Part shown: in pieces, positions 45,166 to 54,366 of the stretch
Layout: each line of letters starts with the position of its first letter
How positions within the stretch are numbered: position 1 is the first letter of the stretch
From: Bacillus carboniphilus
GTDB lineage: Bacteria > Bacillota > Bacilli > Bacillales > JC228
Assembly (NCBI RefSeq): GCF_039522365.1
Contig: NZ_BAAADJ010000002.1
Location: 32,140-96,139, forward strand
DNA length: 64,000 nt
Reading direction: 5' to 3'
Position numbers and translations under genes: made by a program
Notes under the pieces: generated by a model
Database searches by the model: none
What the model saw: only the letters and a program-made list of their open reading frames with translations
Told to the model about the DNA's origin: nothing

Positions 45166-47520
45166 ATGTTAGAAGATACAAGCTTCGCTATACATCCTGG
45201 TCAGCAAAAACAAAATGGTCAAGACGGTTATAAAGCTATTGGACCAATTGTTTCCTATAAGAAGGAAGGAAACCTTTTCAACGGGACTACGGAAAATGGA
45301 GAGCTAGCAATCGCCTTTAAGCGAGAAGACATTGTTCACATTGAAATGAATCCATTTGGAAAAGCTACCTTACCAAAAAGCCCAGCCATCATTGTCTCTG
45401 AAAAAGATATCGACTTTAAGATTGACGAATCCAATCATTCAATCACTCTTTCTACTGGGGCATTAACGGTTGTGATTCAAAAGGATCCTCTTCTTATTAA
45501 CATCTTAGATGGAAAAGGAGAAGTCCTTGTACAAGAGTCCAAAAGTGGTATGGCTTATAAAGAAACAAGAGAAGTCATTTGTTATAAGGAAATGGAAGAG
45601 AATGACCACTTCTATGGATTTGGAGAAAAGACAGGCTTCCTAGATAAACGTGGAGAAAAAATGGTGATGTGGAACAGTGACGTGTATGCTCCTCACAATC
45701 CAGAAACAGATTCACTGTATGAATCCATCCCATTTTTCACAACGTTAAGAGATGGTAAAGCATTTGGGATTTTCTTTGATAACACCTTCAAAACTACGTT
45801 CGACCTTCGTTCTGAAACAGATCGTTATTCGTTTGGTAGTGAAGGGGGAACTATCAATTATTATGTGTTTGCTGGTCCTACGATGAAGAATGTATTGGAA
45901 CAGTATACGTATGTAACCGGTAGAAGTCCGATTCCACCGAAATGGAGCATTGGCTATCACCAATCCCGTTACAGTTATGAAAGTGAACAAGAAGTAAGAG
46001 AGCTTGTTAAACTGTTTAAAGAAAAAAATATACCAATCGATGTGGTTCACTTAGATATTCATTATATGGAAGGGTATCGTGTCTTTACATTCGATAAAAA
46101 TCGTTTCCCTAATCCAAAACAGCTAATCCAAGATCTTAAAGAACAAGGAATTCATGTAGTACCGATTGTAGACCCAGGAGTGAAGGAAGACTCTGAGTAT
46201 CCAATCTACCAAGAAGGGGTACGAAACGATCTGTTCTGTAAATATATAGAGGGAAATATTTACTTTGGTGAAGTATGGCCAGGAAATAGTGCATTCCCTG
46301 ATTTTACAAGCGAAAATGTGCGTAAGTGGTGGGGAGAAAAGCACGAGTTTTATACTGATTTAGGTATTGAGGGTATTTGGAATGATATGAATGAACCTGC
46401 CGTTTTCAACGAGACGAAAACAATGGATTTGAAGGTTATTCATGATAATGATGGTAATCCAAAATCTCATCGTGAGCTTCATAATATTTATGGCTTATTG
46501 ATGGGGAAATCCACTTATGAGGGCATGAAGGACCAATTGAGTGGAAAACGACCATTTTTACTAACACGTGCTGGTTACTCTGGTGTTCAACGTTATGCAG
46601 CTGTTTGGACTGGTGATAACCGTAGTTTCTGGGAGCACCTACAAATGGCGATTCCAATGGTTATGAACCTAGGCGTATCAGGTGTACCTTTTGCCGGACC
46701 AGATGTGGGTGGATTTGCTCATGATTCGAATGGTGAATTATTAGCTCGTTGGACACAAGTAGGTGCATTAACCCCATTCTTTAGAAACCACAGTGCCCTA
46801 GGTTTTGTTAGACAAGAGCCTTGGTCATTTGGTGAAAAATATGAAGAAGTGGTGCGTAAGTATATCCAGCTTCGTTACCAATGGCTACCGCAGCTTTACA
46901 CCTTATTTAAAGAAGCGAGTCAATCCGGTCTGCCAGTGATGAGACCACTTGTTATGGAATATCCAAATGATGAGAATACAGTTAATTTGTATGATCAATT
47001 TATGATCGGAGATAACGTTATTGTTGCCCCTATCGTAAAACCAACCGATGAATACAGAGTGGTGTATCTCCCTGAGGGAACATGGTATGACTTTTGGACA
47101 GGTGAAGTTTTAGAAGGTGGCAAACGCCATTTAATTCATGCACCACTTGATAAACTTCCGATTTATGTATTAGCAGGGACAGCCATTGCACAAGGTAACG
47201 TTAGAATGTCTACTGAAGAAAAAGAGGCAACGAGAACGGTTCATTTATATTACTCCAATAATAGTGAGTATACCTTTACTATGTATGAGGATGATGGATC
47301 AACGTTCGCTTTTGAAAACGGAGAATATTTAGATATGGCGTTTACCATCACCCAAAAAGATGGCTCGATTCAAATGACTAGTGAACGGTCTGGTTCATTC
47401 AAGCCTGAATGGGAATCTTTCCATTTAGTCTTACACGGTGCCCAGGAACATGTGAAAATTGAATTCGATGGAGTTTTATTAGAGGAGCAAGAAAAGGGAA
47501 AGTATTCTTTGAAAATGTAG
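45166..47520 (+). CDS. Alpha-glucosidase, glycoside hydrolase family 31
   Basis: This 784-residue GH31 enzyme has the nucleophile Asp407 in IWNDMNEPAVF and the acid/base Asp484 in WTGDNRSFW, with the N-terminal beta-sandwich and C-terminal domains of the family. There is no signal peptide. It would release glucose from imported maltodextrins or isomalto-oligosaccharides. AGGAGG precedes the ATG, 21 bp after the amylase gene. Confidence 0.9.
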   Translation: MLEDTSFAIHPGQQKQNGQDGYKAIGPIVSYKKEGNLFNGTTENGELAIAFKREDIVHIEMNPFGKATLPKSPAIIVSEKDIDFKIDESNHSITLSTGALTVVIQKDPLLINILDGKGEVLVQESKSGMAYKETREVICYKEMEENDHFYGFGEKTGFLDKRGEKMVMWNSDVYAPHNPETDSLYESIPFFTTLRDGKAFGIFFDNTFKTTFDLRSETDRYSFGSEGGTINYYVFAGPTMKNVLEQYTYVTGRSPIPPKWSIGYHQSRYSYESEQEVRELVKLFKEKNIPIDVVHLDIHYMEGYRVFTFDKNRFPNPKQLIQDLKEQGIHVVPIVDPGVKEDSEYPIYQEGVRNDLFCKYIEGNIYFGEVWPGNSAFPDFTSENVRKWWGEKHEFYTDLGIEGIWNDMNEPAVFNETKTMDLKVIHDNDGNPKSHRELHNIYGLLMGKSTYEGMKDQLSGKRPFLLTRAGYSGVQRYAAVWTGDNRSFWEHLQMAIPMVMNLGVSGVPFAGPDVGGFAHDSNGELLARWTQVGALTPFFRNHSALGFVRQEPWSFGEKYEEVVRKYIQLRYQWLPQLYTLFKEASQSGLPVMRPLVMEYPNDENTVNLYDQFMIGDNVIVAPIVKPTDEYRVVYLPEGTWYDFWTGEVLEGGKRHLIHAPLDKLPIYVLAGTAIAQGNVRMSTEEKEATRTVHLYYSNNSEYTFTMYEDDGSTFAFENGEYLDMAFTITQKDGSIQMTSERSGSFKPEWESFHLVLHGAQEHVKIEFDGVLLEEQEKGKYSLKM

Positions 47521-47542
47521 GCAATCGGAAGGGGTGATGTTA

Positions 47543-48586
47543 ATGACTGTAACAATTAAGGACGTGGCTAAGCTTGCTGGGGTATCTCCTTCAACGGTAT
47601 CTCGGGTAATCGCTGACAGTTCGAGAATTAGTGAAAAGACCAAGATCAAGGTTAGAGAAGCTATGCAGCAGCTTGGCTATCACCCCAATATGATTGCAAG
47701 AAGCTTGGCAAGTCAATCAACTCAAACTATTGGTCTCGTCGCTCCAAGTTCAACAGACTTAGTATTCCAAAATCCCTTTTTTCCAACCGTTCTACGAGGA
47801 ATAAGTGAAGGGGCTCATACTAAGCAATACAGCATTCACATGACAACAGGTAAAACAGAAAAAGAAATTTACGATGATGTCGTTAAAATGGTACAAGGTA
47901 GGAGAGTGGATGGGGTCATTCTTCTTTATTCAAAAGTCGAAGACCGAGTCTTGTCCTATTTGAGAGAAAGAAATTTTCCTTTCGTTGTGATTGGAAAGCC
48001 GTTTAAACATGTAGAAGAAATCACTCATATTGATAATGACAATTTCCGGGCCGCTAAAGATGTAACAGAACATTTATTAAGACTTGGGCACGAACGAGTG
48101 GCCTTTGTCGGGGGAAACCTGAATTTTGTAGTGACAGTAGACCGTGTACTGGGCTATGAGAAAGCCTTAAGAAATGCAGGAATATCTTTAAGGAACGAAT
48201 ATGTTATTCATGAGGAATTCTTGCGTGAGGGTGGACAGGAAGCGGTAAATGCTCTCCTTTCCCTAGAAGATCCACCAACTGCCCTTGTAGTTTCAGATGA
48301 CTTAATGGCCCTTGGTGTATTAAACAGTTTAAATGAACTGGGAATTCAGGTACCTAAAGATATATCAGTTGTTAGCTTCAACAATGTGATGTTAGCCGAA
48401 ATGTCACGTCCTCCACTTACATCCGTGGACATAAACATTTTTGATTTAGGATTTGAAGCGGCCCGAAACTTAATGCAAATGATTGAAAACCCCAAAGAGC
48501 CAGTTAAACGGGTGATTATCCCATATAACCTTGTAAAACGAAGCTCTTGCGGACCTGTTGAATCAGCAATTGTTGAGTCGACTTAA
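47543..48586 (+). CDS. LacI-family transcriptional regulator (MalR-like)
   Basis: This 347-residue regulator has an N-terminal LacI helix-turn-helix, VTIKDVAKLAGVSPSTVSRVI, a hinge with YHPNMIARSLA, and a periplasmic-binding-like sugar domain. I start at the third ATG of the cluster (47543), behind AAGGGGTGATG. It ends the maltodextrin operon and is the obvious candidate to bind operators 1-3, giving maltose-responsive autoregulation. Confidence 0.88.
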   Translation: MTVTIKDVAKLAGVSPSTVSRVIADSSRISEKTKIKVREAMQQLGYHPNMIARSLASQSTQTIGLVAPSSTDLVFQNPFFPTVLRGISEGAHTKQYSIHMTTGKTEKEIYDDVVKMVQGRRVDGVILLYSKVEDRVLSYLRERNFPFVVIGKPFKHVEEITHIDNDNFRAAKDVTEHLLRLGHERVAFVGGNLNFVVTVDRVLGYEKALRNAGISLRNEYVIHEEFLREGGQEAVNALLSLEDPPTALVVSDDLMALGVLNSLNELGIQVPKDISVVSFNNVMLAEMSRPPLTSVDINIFDLGFEAARNLMQMIENPKEPVKRVIIPYNLVKRSSCGPVESAIVEST

Positions 48587-48592
48587 TAAAAG

Positions 48593-48625
48593 AAACCCGA
48601 GCATACTTAGATGCTCGGGTTTTTC
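48593..48625 (+). terminator. Terminator of the maltodextrin operon
   Basis: A perfect 12-bp stem AAACCCGAGCAT with its complement, 6-nt loop, followed by TTTTTCC. Confidence 0.92.
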
Positions 48626-48668
48626 CTTTGCCATCGTATGATTAACAATTCCCGCCATACTTTAGTGA

Positions 48669-48800
48669 TTAAAGATGGTCCGTCTTTTTAGAGTACTGAT
48701 GCTTGCCAGCTTTTCGATTTTTCTCTTTTAGTTCATTTTTCTTCTCGTGATAGGCTTGATTATCAAACGCCTTTTTATCATTATCAGATGTTCTAGGCAT
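48669..48800 (-). CDS. Small basic protein, DUF3941-like
   Basis: This 43-residue, very hydrophilic and basic protein begins MPRTSDNDKKAFDNQAYHEK and ends KAGKHQYSKKTDHL. The pattern fits the small Bacillaceae DUF3941 family as I recall it. AAAGGAG is correctly placed before the ATG. Function is unknown; such proteins are often made late in sporulation. The 260 bp between it and the degV terminator hold no further gene I can support. Confidence 0.7.
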   Translation of the reverse strand: MPRTSDNDKKAFDNQAYHEKKNELKEKNRKAGKHQYSKKTDHL

Positions 48801-49021
48801 ATTGAGAACACTCCTTTTAGTTTTCAAAGATATTTTTTAGTATGCCTAGTAAGTTGATAAATGATGTATGGGAGCTTGATTTAGGCTATACGGTAATGAT
48901 AGAGCTCTCTACCCTTATGCACGCCTTTATAAAAGTATGGAGCATACTTAATGGAATAAAATTGTAGAAATGCTAAATCTGAATTTGGAATTCAGGCAAC
49001 CATACAACTGTTCCGTCTAAG

Positions 49022-49055
49022 AAAAAAAGCCACCCTCACGAAGAGAGTAGCCTTT
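49022..49055 (-). terminator. Terminator of the DegV-family gene
   Basis: On the minus strand AAAGGCTACTCTC and GAGGGTGGCTTT form an imperfect hairpin with a TTCGT loop, followed by a T run. It starts 6 bp after the stop. Confidence 0.7.
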
Positions 49056-49060
49056 CAAAT

Positions 49061-49912
49061 CTATTTCCCCAAAAAGAAAATGGCAATGGTTCCTGGACCA
49101 CTATGTGATCCTATAGCAGCACCAATTGGGTGAATGACAAAGTTTTGGACACCTAATTCGGATTGAATCATTTGTTTCATTTCTTCTGCTGTTTCCACTG
49201 CATCACCGTGGCTAATTGCAACGGTTTGGTTGCTCCAATCGCCGCCTCTTTCTTTCATAACTTGTACCATTTTCTTCTTCCAACGGTCTTTTCCTCTGAC
49301 TTTCTCTAGTGGTACTAGTTCCCCATTTTCAACATGAAGCAATGGTTTCACTTGTAGCATTCCACCGATCCATGCCGATGCTTTTGAGATACGCCCTCCA
49401 CGAGCCAAATATTCAAGGTTCTCAACCGTAAAAAGATGTTCGATTTGTTGACTGTAATCGGTAACTTCTTTAACGATTTCTTCTTTTGTTTTACCCTGTG
49501 AGCTCAACTCCGCTGCTTTGCGGATTACGAGTCCATAGCCAAGAGAGGCACATTTAGTGTCGACAACTGTAATATCCATCTCAGGGTTTTCTTCTTTCAC
49601 TTCTTCATTCATTAAATGTGCCGTTTGATAGGTACCTGATAAACCAGAAGAAAAAGCAAAGTAAATAGCTGATTTATTTTGCTTAGCATATTTTGTGAAG
49701 ATTTCCTTCAACCTATAGGGAGAGACTTGTGCAGTTTTTGGAACACTGCCCTCTCTCATTTCTTGATAAATTTCATTGTATGTAATCTCAAAGAGGTCGT
49801 CATATTCCTTATTATTTAATAAAACCTTAAGAGGTAATACATCTACTTGATGTTCTTCTAAATAAGAAAGAGGTAGATCACATGCACTATCAGCAATAAT
49901 TTGAACGGTCAT
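49061..49912 (-). CDS. yitS: DegV family protein (YitS-like fatty-acid-binding protein)
   Basis: This 283-residue DegV-fold protein begins with IIADSACDLP, the family opening, has SGLSGTYQTAH in the ligand pocket and GGRISKASAWIG. DegV proteins (FakB group) carry fatty acids for the FakA kinase, which feeds them into phospholipid synthesis. Divergent neighbour yitT and the downstream order match the yitS region of B. subtilis. Confidence 0.82.
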   Translation of the reverse strand: MTVQIIADSACDLPLSYLEEHQVDVLPLKVLLNNKEYDDLFEITYNEIYQEMREGSVPKTAQVSPYRLKEIFTKYAKQNKSAIYFAFSSGLSGTYQTAHLMNEEVKEENPEMDITVVDTKCASLGYGLVIRKAAELSSQGKTKEEIVKEVTDYSQQIEHLFTVENLEYLARGGRISKASAWIGGMLQVKPLLHVENGELVPLEKVRGKDRWKKKMVQVMKERGGDWSNQTVAISHGDAVETAEEMKQMIQSELGVQNFVIHPIGAAIGSHSGPGTIAIFFLGK

Positions 49913-49991
49913 TCTTTCACCTTCTTAAAATAAGTCTTAAGTTTAGTTTACGAAATTATGGTAAATAGAGCAATATAGGAGGTTGTGAATC

Positions 49992-50834
49992 ATGGTTAAA
50001 GAAGAAATCAAAAAGATCATCGTTGTTTGTTTTGGAGCATTTCTTAATGCCATTTCGGTTAATTTTTTCTTAATCCCAGCTGATGTGTACGCCAGTGGTT
50101 TTACCGGATTAGCTCAGTTATTATCGAGTATATTTGGAGAATTTACTCCTTTTACAGTTTCAACGGGAATTCTCCTATTCCTTTTAAACATACCGGTTAC
50201 CATTTTAGGGTGGAAGAAGGTAGGTAAATCCTTTACTTTTTATAGTTTTGTTAGTGTTATATTAACGACCTTATTCTTAGAAATTATTCCGGTCACACAA
50301 CACTCACCTGACATTCTGCTAAATGCTGTTTTTGGTGGAGTATTTGCTGCTCTTGGTGTAGGTCTTACATTAAAATGGGGTGCATCCACTGGGGGAATGG
50401 ATATTATCGCTATGATATTATCCCGGATGAAGGATCGGCCAGTCGGTACATATTTTTTTACAATGAATGCTGTTATTATCGTTTCTGCTGGTTATTTATT
50501 TGGGTGGGAAAGTGCTCTATACACATTAGTAGCTCTTTACGTATCGACACGCCTTATTGATGCCATCCATACGAGACATGAGAAGCTAACTGCAATGATT
50601 ATCACAAAGAAATCAGATGAATTGAAAAAAGCCATTCATAACAAGCTAGTACGTGGGATTACCACTTTACCGGCAAAAGGTGCATTTACAAATGAGCCCA
50701 AAGAAATGTTAATGATTGTTATTACTAGATATGAGCTATATGATCTTGAACATATTATACGAGACGTAGATCCGAATGCTTTCACTAATATTGTCCAAAC
50801 AACTGGCATTTTTGGTTTCTTTAGAAGAGATTAA
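49992..50834 (+). CDS. yitT: YitT family membrane protein
   Basis: This 280-residue protein has a hydrophobic N-terminal region of five to six helices, including FFLIPADVYASGFTGLAQLL, the family motif WGASTGGMDIIA and a cytoplasmic DUF2179 domain at the C-terminus (about residues 215-280, TTLPAKGAFTNEPKEMLMIVI). The function of the YitT family is not established. AGGAGG precedes the ATG. Confidence 0.88.
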   Translation: MVKEEIKKIIVVCFGAFLNAISVNFFLIPADVYASGFTGLAQLLSSIFGEFTPFTVSTGILLFLLNIPVTILGWKKVGKSFTFYSFVSVILTTLFLEIIPVTQHSPDILLNAVFGGVFAALGVGLTLKWGASTGGMDIIAMILSRMKDRPVGTYFFTMNAVIIVSAGYLFGWESALYTLVALYVSTRLIDAIHTRHEKLTAMIITKKSDELKKAIHNKLVRGITTLPAKGAFTNEPKEMLMIVITRYELYDLEHIIRDVDPNAFTNIVQTTGIFGFFRRD

Positions 50835-50890
50835 CAAGGGTAAAAATAGGAATACTAACGGTAACATTCACAGTAGGGGGGACCCACATC

Positions 50891-51625
50891 ATGAGAAAAG
50901 CAGCAGTTTATTTTGTTACCGTATTACTATTTTTAGGATGCTTTCAGTCTGTTGCATGGGCAGAAAGCGCACTTAGTAAGGAATTTACATTAGATGTAGA
51001 TCTAAACCGAGACCCCACTTTTACAGAGTTTATCATCACTCTAAGAAATACGAGTAAACAGAAGCAAACCTTTCTATTTACAACCTCACAAACCTTTGAG
51101 ATACAGGTCACCAATTTAGAAACAAAAGAGACGGTCTATACCTATTCCGCAAATAAATCATTTTTGCAGGCGCTTCAAACCCTACAATTGAAGCCAGATG
51201 AAAGCAAACAGTGGAAAGACCGATGGGTATATCCTGATGGAAAAAAACCAGTTGGCGATCATCTTGTTCGTGTTTCTTTAGTTGCTAAATCTGTCAATAA
51301 AAAACCCCTTTCACCTAGTGAACGGACCATTGAAAAAGTTGTTACCTATACGAGGGAGCATCCGACTATTCAAAATGTATCGGTTGAAAAGAGATATGAG
51401 GGTTATTATATTACAGGCACAATTCAATCTAACCAAAATGTTTATTTTTCATTAGACGATGGTCATCATGTATTTATTCAAGATAAAGCGATTCCAGTAA
51501 AATCACATAACTTCTCTATATTAGTTCCTTATAAAGAAATCCCTGCCAATACAAAGGGCACTATCGTTCTAACAATACACGGGAAAGGGGATATGCTTCC
51601 TTACGCTATTGACTTAGGTTGGTAA
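50891..51625 (+). CDS. Secreted BsuPI-like proteinase inhibitor domain protein
   Basis: This 244-residue protein has a signal peptide (about residues 1-24, cleavage likely after AWA). A BsuPI-type beta-sandwich domain (about 30-145, containing ITLRNTSKQKQTFLFTTSQTFEIQV and YPDGKKPVGDHLVRVSL) is followed by a second beta-rich domain of about 95 residues. The classic BsuPI is an intracellular inhibitor of IspA; this exported version more likely acts at the surface or as a structural module. Confidence 0.75.
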   Translation: MRKAAVYFVTVLLFLGCFQSVAWAESALSKEFTLDVDLNRDPTFTEFIITLRNTSKQKQTFLFTTSQTFEIQVTNLETKETVYTYSANKSFLQALQTLQLKPDESKQWKDRWVYPDGKKPVGDHLVRVSLVAKSVNKKPLSPSERTIEKVVTYTREHPTIQNVSVEKRYEGYYITGTIQSNQNVYFSLDDGHHVFIQDKAIPVKSHNFSILVPYKEIPANTKGTIVLTIHGKGDMLPYAIDLGW

Positions 51626-51633
51626 ATGTAAAA

Positions 51634-51681
51634 AGATGGCTCGTTTCGAACCAAATGGTACGAAACAAGCCATCCTTTTTT
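51634..51681. terminator. Bidirectional terminator
   Basis: GATGGCTCGTTTCG pairs with CGAAACAAGCCATC (one mismatch) around a 12-nt loop, flanked by A and T runs. It serves the secreted-protein gene and the convergent DUF3813 gene. Confidence 0.85.
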
Positions 51682-51883
51682 AACCCTGAGTCTTAAACTG
51701 ATCCAGCTGATTTTGCATCTCTTGGAGTTGCAATTTTTCAGCTGTTGTCGAATTGGCATATGCAGATGACAAAGCATTTTGTGCTTTCGCAATTAAAGCC
51801 TGATCTTGTGTTCCCGTTCCTTTACTTGCCTCAGTTGCTCTCGTTACCCATTTAGAAGCTTCTTGAAAAAGCTGGTTCCCCAT
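51680..51883 (-). CDS. DUF3813 family protein
   Basis: This 67-residue hydrophilic helical protein with LFQEASKWVTRATEASKGTG and AKAQNALSSAYANSTTAEKLQLQEMQ resembles the DUF3813 family found beside yitU in Bacillus. It is rich in Ala, Gln and Ser. Its ATG overlaps the stop of the preceding 51-codon gene (TAATG), and that gene contains its AGGAGG, so translation is coupled. Function unknown. Confidence 0.72.
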   Translation of the reverse strand: MGNQLFQEASKWVTRATEASKGTGTQDQALIAKAQNALSSAYANSTTAEKLQLQEMQNQLDQFKTQG

Positions 51884-52038
51884 TATTCAATTCCTCCTAA
51901 AGAGGAGTTATGAACATTTTCCATCTTTTTCGCTTCCGCCTCAGCATATGTGCGTTCATATGGGAATCTTTCGTCATGTTTTGAAACAGAAGTTTTATTT
52001 TGCTGAATAAATCGTTTTGATCGATTTCTCTTCCCCAC
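51883..52038 (-). CDS. Small basic protein upstream of the DUF3813 gene
   Basis: This 51-residue protein starts at GTG 52038 behind CAGGGGG. It begins MGKRNRSKRFIQQNKTSVSK and ends KKMENVHNSSLGGIE. The N-terminus is strongly basic, suggesting nucleic-acid or phosphate contact. I do not recognise the family. The coupled arrangement with the DUF3813 gene supports its reality. Confidence 0.65.
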   Translation of the reverse strand: MGKRNRSKRFIQQNKTSVSKHDERFPYERTYAEAEAKKMENVHNSSLGGIE

Positions 52039-52133
52039 AGCAACAACCCCCTGTTGTCATGAACCAGTTTTGAGTCTTTTATGACTCATATATAGTGTAG
52101 GTGAAAAGGGTGCTAAACAAACAGGGTAATATG

Positions 52134-52197
52134 TGGTGTGTCGGGTAAAATGTGAAGGGTATATTTGGTGTGTCGGGTAAAATGTGAAGGGTATATT
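52134..52197. repeat. Two-copy 32-bp tandem repeat
   Basis: Two essentially identical 32-bp copies start at 52134 and 52166, containing GGTGTGTCGGGTAAAATG and GAAGGGTATATT. The second runs into the stop codon of the yitU gene on the other strand. Confidence 0.9.
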
Positions 52198-53008
52198 ACT
52201 CTTTCAGCAAATACTCTTCTAGGAAGACTGCAATCCCATCTTCTTCATTTGTAAGCGTGACTTTATTCGAAATATTTTTGACTTCGTCTGATCCATTCCC
52301 CATCGCAACTCCAACTCCAACATACTCTAACATTTCAAGGTCGTTATCTTCATCTCCGAATGCAATGATGTTTTTCTGAGGAATACCTAGATAATCAGCA
52401 ACTTTCTTAACGCCAACCGCTTTATTTAATCCATATTTTACAATTTCCACGACATGAAAAGGTGCACCCCATCTTCTATGGTCAATTAGCTCCGCGTGTA
52501 CATCAGAAAGATGTTTTCGGATACGAGGAACTTCCTCTTCTTTAGCGTGAATCAATAAGCTGGTTGGGGCTTCATTAAGAAACTCACGAAGATCACCAGT
52601 GGTGGTATTCGGGTTTCCGAGGGAAAATATATCTAATAATTTTTCATCATGATAATGAAAGTAAACGTCGTCTTTTACTTCTGCAATAATGTTATGGAAA
52701 TGATATTTCTGACAAGCGTCCACAATTTCTTTGACGACTTCAAGGTCCATAGGACTATGATATTCACCAAAGGAATGGTCTGTTGGGTGATGGATGAAAG
52801 CACCGTTAAAATTCACAATAGGTGTATCCAGTTTTAGTTCATGGTAATACATTTCACTAGAACGATACGGTCTTCCAGTTGAAATCATCACCTCATGTCC
52901 GTGTTCTCTGACTTTATGTAGAATGTTTTTCGTATGTTCCGAAATCGTTTTATCATCTTTTAATAACGTGCCATCCAAATCCAGTGCAATTAAGTGTTTA
53001 TCTACCAT
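52196..53008 (-). CDS. yitU: HAD-superfamily Cof-type phosphatase (YitU-like)
   Basis: This 270-residue HAD hydrolase of the Cof subfamily has motif I ALDLDGTLLKDD, motif II ISTGRPY, a C2 cap in the middle, and motif IV FGDEDNDLEMLEYVGVGVAMGNG. B. subtilis YitU dephosphorylates the riboflavin intermediate ARPP and other small phosphates. Position beside yitV supports the name. Confidence 0.88.
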   Translation of the reverse strand: MVDKHLIALDLDGTLLKDDKTISEHTKNILHKVREHGHEVMISTGRPYRSSEMYYHELKLDTPIVNFNGAFIHHPTDHSFGEYHSPMDLEVVKEIVDACQKYHFHNIIAEVKDDVYFHYHDEKLLDIFSLGNPNTTTGDLREFLNEAPTSLLIHAKEEEVPRIRKHLSDVHAELIDHRRWGAPFHVVEIVKYGLNKAVGVKKVADYLGIPQKNIIAFGDEDNDLEMLEYVGVGVAMGNGSDEVKNISNKVTLTNEEDGIAVFLEEYLLKE

Positions 53009-53122
53009 AATGTCTCCTTTTTTCTGTTATTATTGGGATAATCATTTTATTCAGCCTATAATGGTATTATGAAATAATTACATCAAAACTTCTACCCATG
53101 GTTAAAAGAAAGGCGGAAAATC

Positions 53123-53911
53123 ATGTACTATATCGATCATTACAAGATAAAAGACATTCCTCTTTTAGAGGTAGGACCTCAAGAATCAAAATCCAAACCT
53201 CTTCCAGTGGTCATTTTTATTCATGGGTTTACAAGTGCAAAAGAACATAATTTGCATTATGCCTATTACTTAGCGGAAAAAGGATTTCGTGTTCTCTTAC
53301 CAGAATGTGATCTACATGGTGAACGTTCGAAAGGGTCTTCCGCAATGGAGCTATCCTTACAATTTTGGAACATTGTGATTAAAACCATTCATGAATTGGA
53401 GGATTTGCATACATATTTAGTGGAAGAAAATAAGCTTAAAGGGGATTCCATCGGAGTAGCAGGGACTTCAATGGGTGGTATCATTACACTAGGTGCGTTG
53501 ACTCAATTTGAATGGATTAAAGCAGCGGTCAGCCTAATGGGGAATCCTTCGTATATTGGTTTTGCGCAAATGCAAATCGATGGCATTCAAAAACAAGGGA
53601 TTCCAATTCCATTTACAGATGAGCAACTTCAAGCACAATTAGATGCCTTAAAGGCCTATGATTTAAGTATACAACCGGATTTACTAAAGAAGCGCCCTCT
53701 CATGTTTTGGCATGGTGAAAAAGATGGAACTGTCCCGTTTGCACATGCACATGAATTTTATGAAAAGGTTAAGAATCTTTATAATGAAAGTCCAACCCTA
53801 ATACAATTTCACAGAGACCCAAAAGCAGATCATAAAGTATCCCGGTATGGCGTACTAAAAACAGTGGAATGGTTTGAACAACACCTAAAAGTGAGCCAGC
53901 TCACATCTTAA
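53123..53911 (+). CDS. yitV: Alpha/beta hydrolase, esterase (YitV-like)
   Basis: This 262-residue serine hydrolase has FIHGFTSAKEHNLHYAYYLAEKG, nucleophile elbow GTSMGG (Ser near residue 114), acid in HGEKDGTVPF and His in KADHKVSRYG. It belongs to the dienelactone/prolyl-oligopeptidase type. It is divergent from yitU and precedes yitW, as in B. subtilis. The substrate is unknown. Confidence 0.85.
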   Translation: MYYIDHYKIKDIPLLEVGPQESKSKPLPVVIFIHGFTSAKEHNLHYAYYLAEKGFRVLLPECDLHGERSKGSSAMELSLQFWNIVIKTIHELEDLHTYLVEENKLKGDSIGVAGTSMGGIITLGALTQFEWIKAAVSLMGNPSYIGFAQMQIDGIQKQGIPIPFTDEQLQAQLDALKAYDLSIQPDLLKKRPLMFWHGEKDGTVPFAHAHEFYEKVKNLYNESPTLIQFHRDPKADHKVSRYGVLKTVEWFEQHLKVSQLTS

Positions 53912-54019
53912 CATAGATTTTCGAATATAATAGGAAGAGAAAACAGCTTATTTTAAATCTGTACAAAGATTTGTTACTATAAAGGTAAGAAACCGGAGAT
54001 GCAAAGGAGTGTTATTAAA

Positions 54020-54328
54020 ATGGATCAGGATTTAAAAGATAGTATTTACGCAGCACTTGAGCAAGTTGAAGACCCAGAGCTTGGAATAGATATCGTAAAC
54101 TTAGGACTTGTATACAATGTTGAGTTAGATGAGGAAGGAACATTAGAGGTTGAAATGACTTTAACTTCCATGGGATGTCCACTGGCTGGAACGATTGTAG
54201 AACAAGTCAATCAAGCTGTTTCAGATTTACCGGAAGTTAAAGATTCTCATGTAAACATTGTATGGAATCCACCATGGTCAAAAGACCGTATGTCTCGTTA
54301 TGCCAAAATCGCATTAGGCATTCGATAA
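54020..54328 (+). CDS. yitW: MIP18/DUF59 iron-sulfur assembly protein (YitW, SufT-like)
   Basis: This 102-residue DUF59 protein assists maturation of Fe-S proteins. It has EDPELGIDIVNLGLVYNVELDE and the reactive cysteine in MTLTSMGCPLAG. I start at ATG 54020 behind AAAGGAG; an ATG at 53999 is in frame but lies upstream of the ribosome site. Length equals the usual family size. Confidence 0.92.
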   Translation: MDQDLKDSIYAALEQVEDPELGIDIVNLGLVYNVELDEEGTLEVEMTLTSMGCPLAGTIVEQVNQAVSDLPEVKDSHVNIVWNPPWSKDRMSRYAKIALGIR

Positions 54329-54333
54329 AACAA

Positions 54334-54366
54334 ATGCAGGTGACTCTTGATGTTACCTGCTTTTTT
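54334..54366 (+). terminator. Terminator after yitW
   Basis: GCAGGTGAC pairs with GTTACCTGC (one mismatch) around a 7-nt loop, followed by TTTTTT. Confidence 0.85.
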
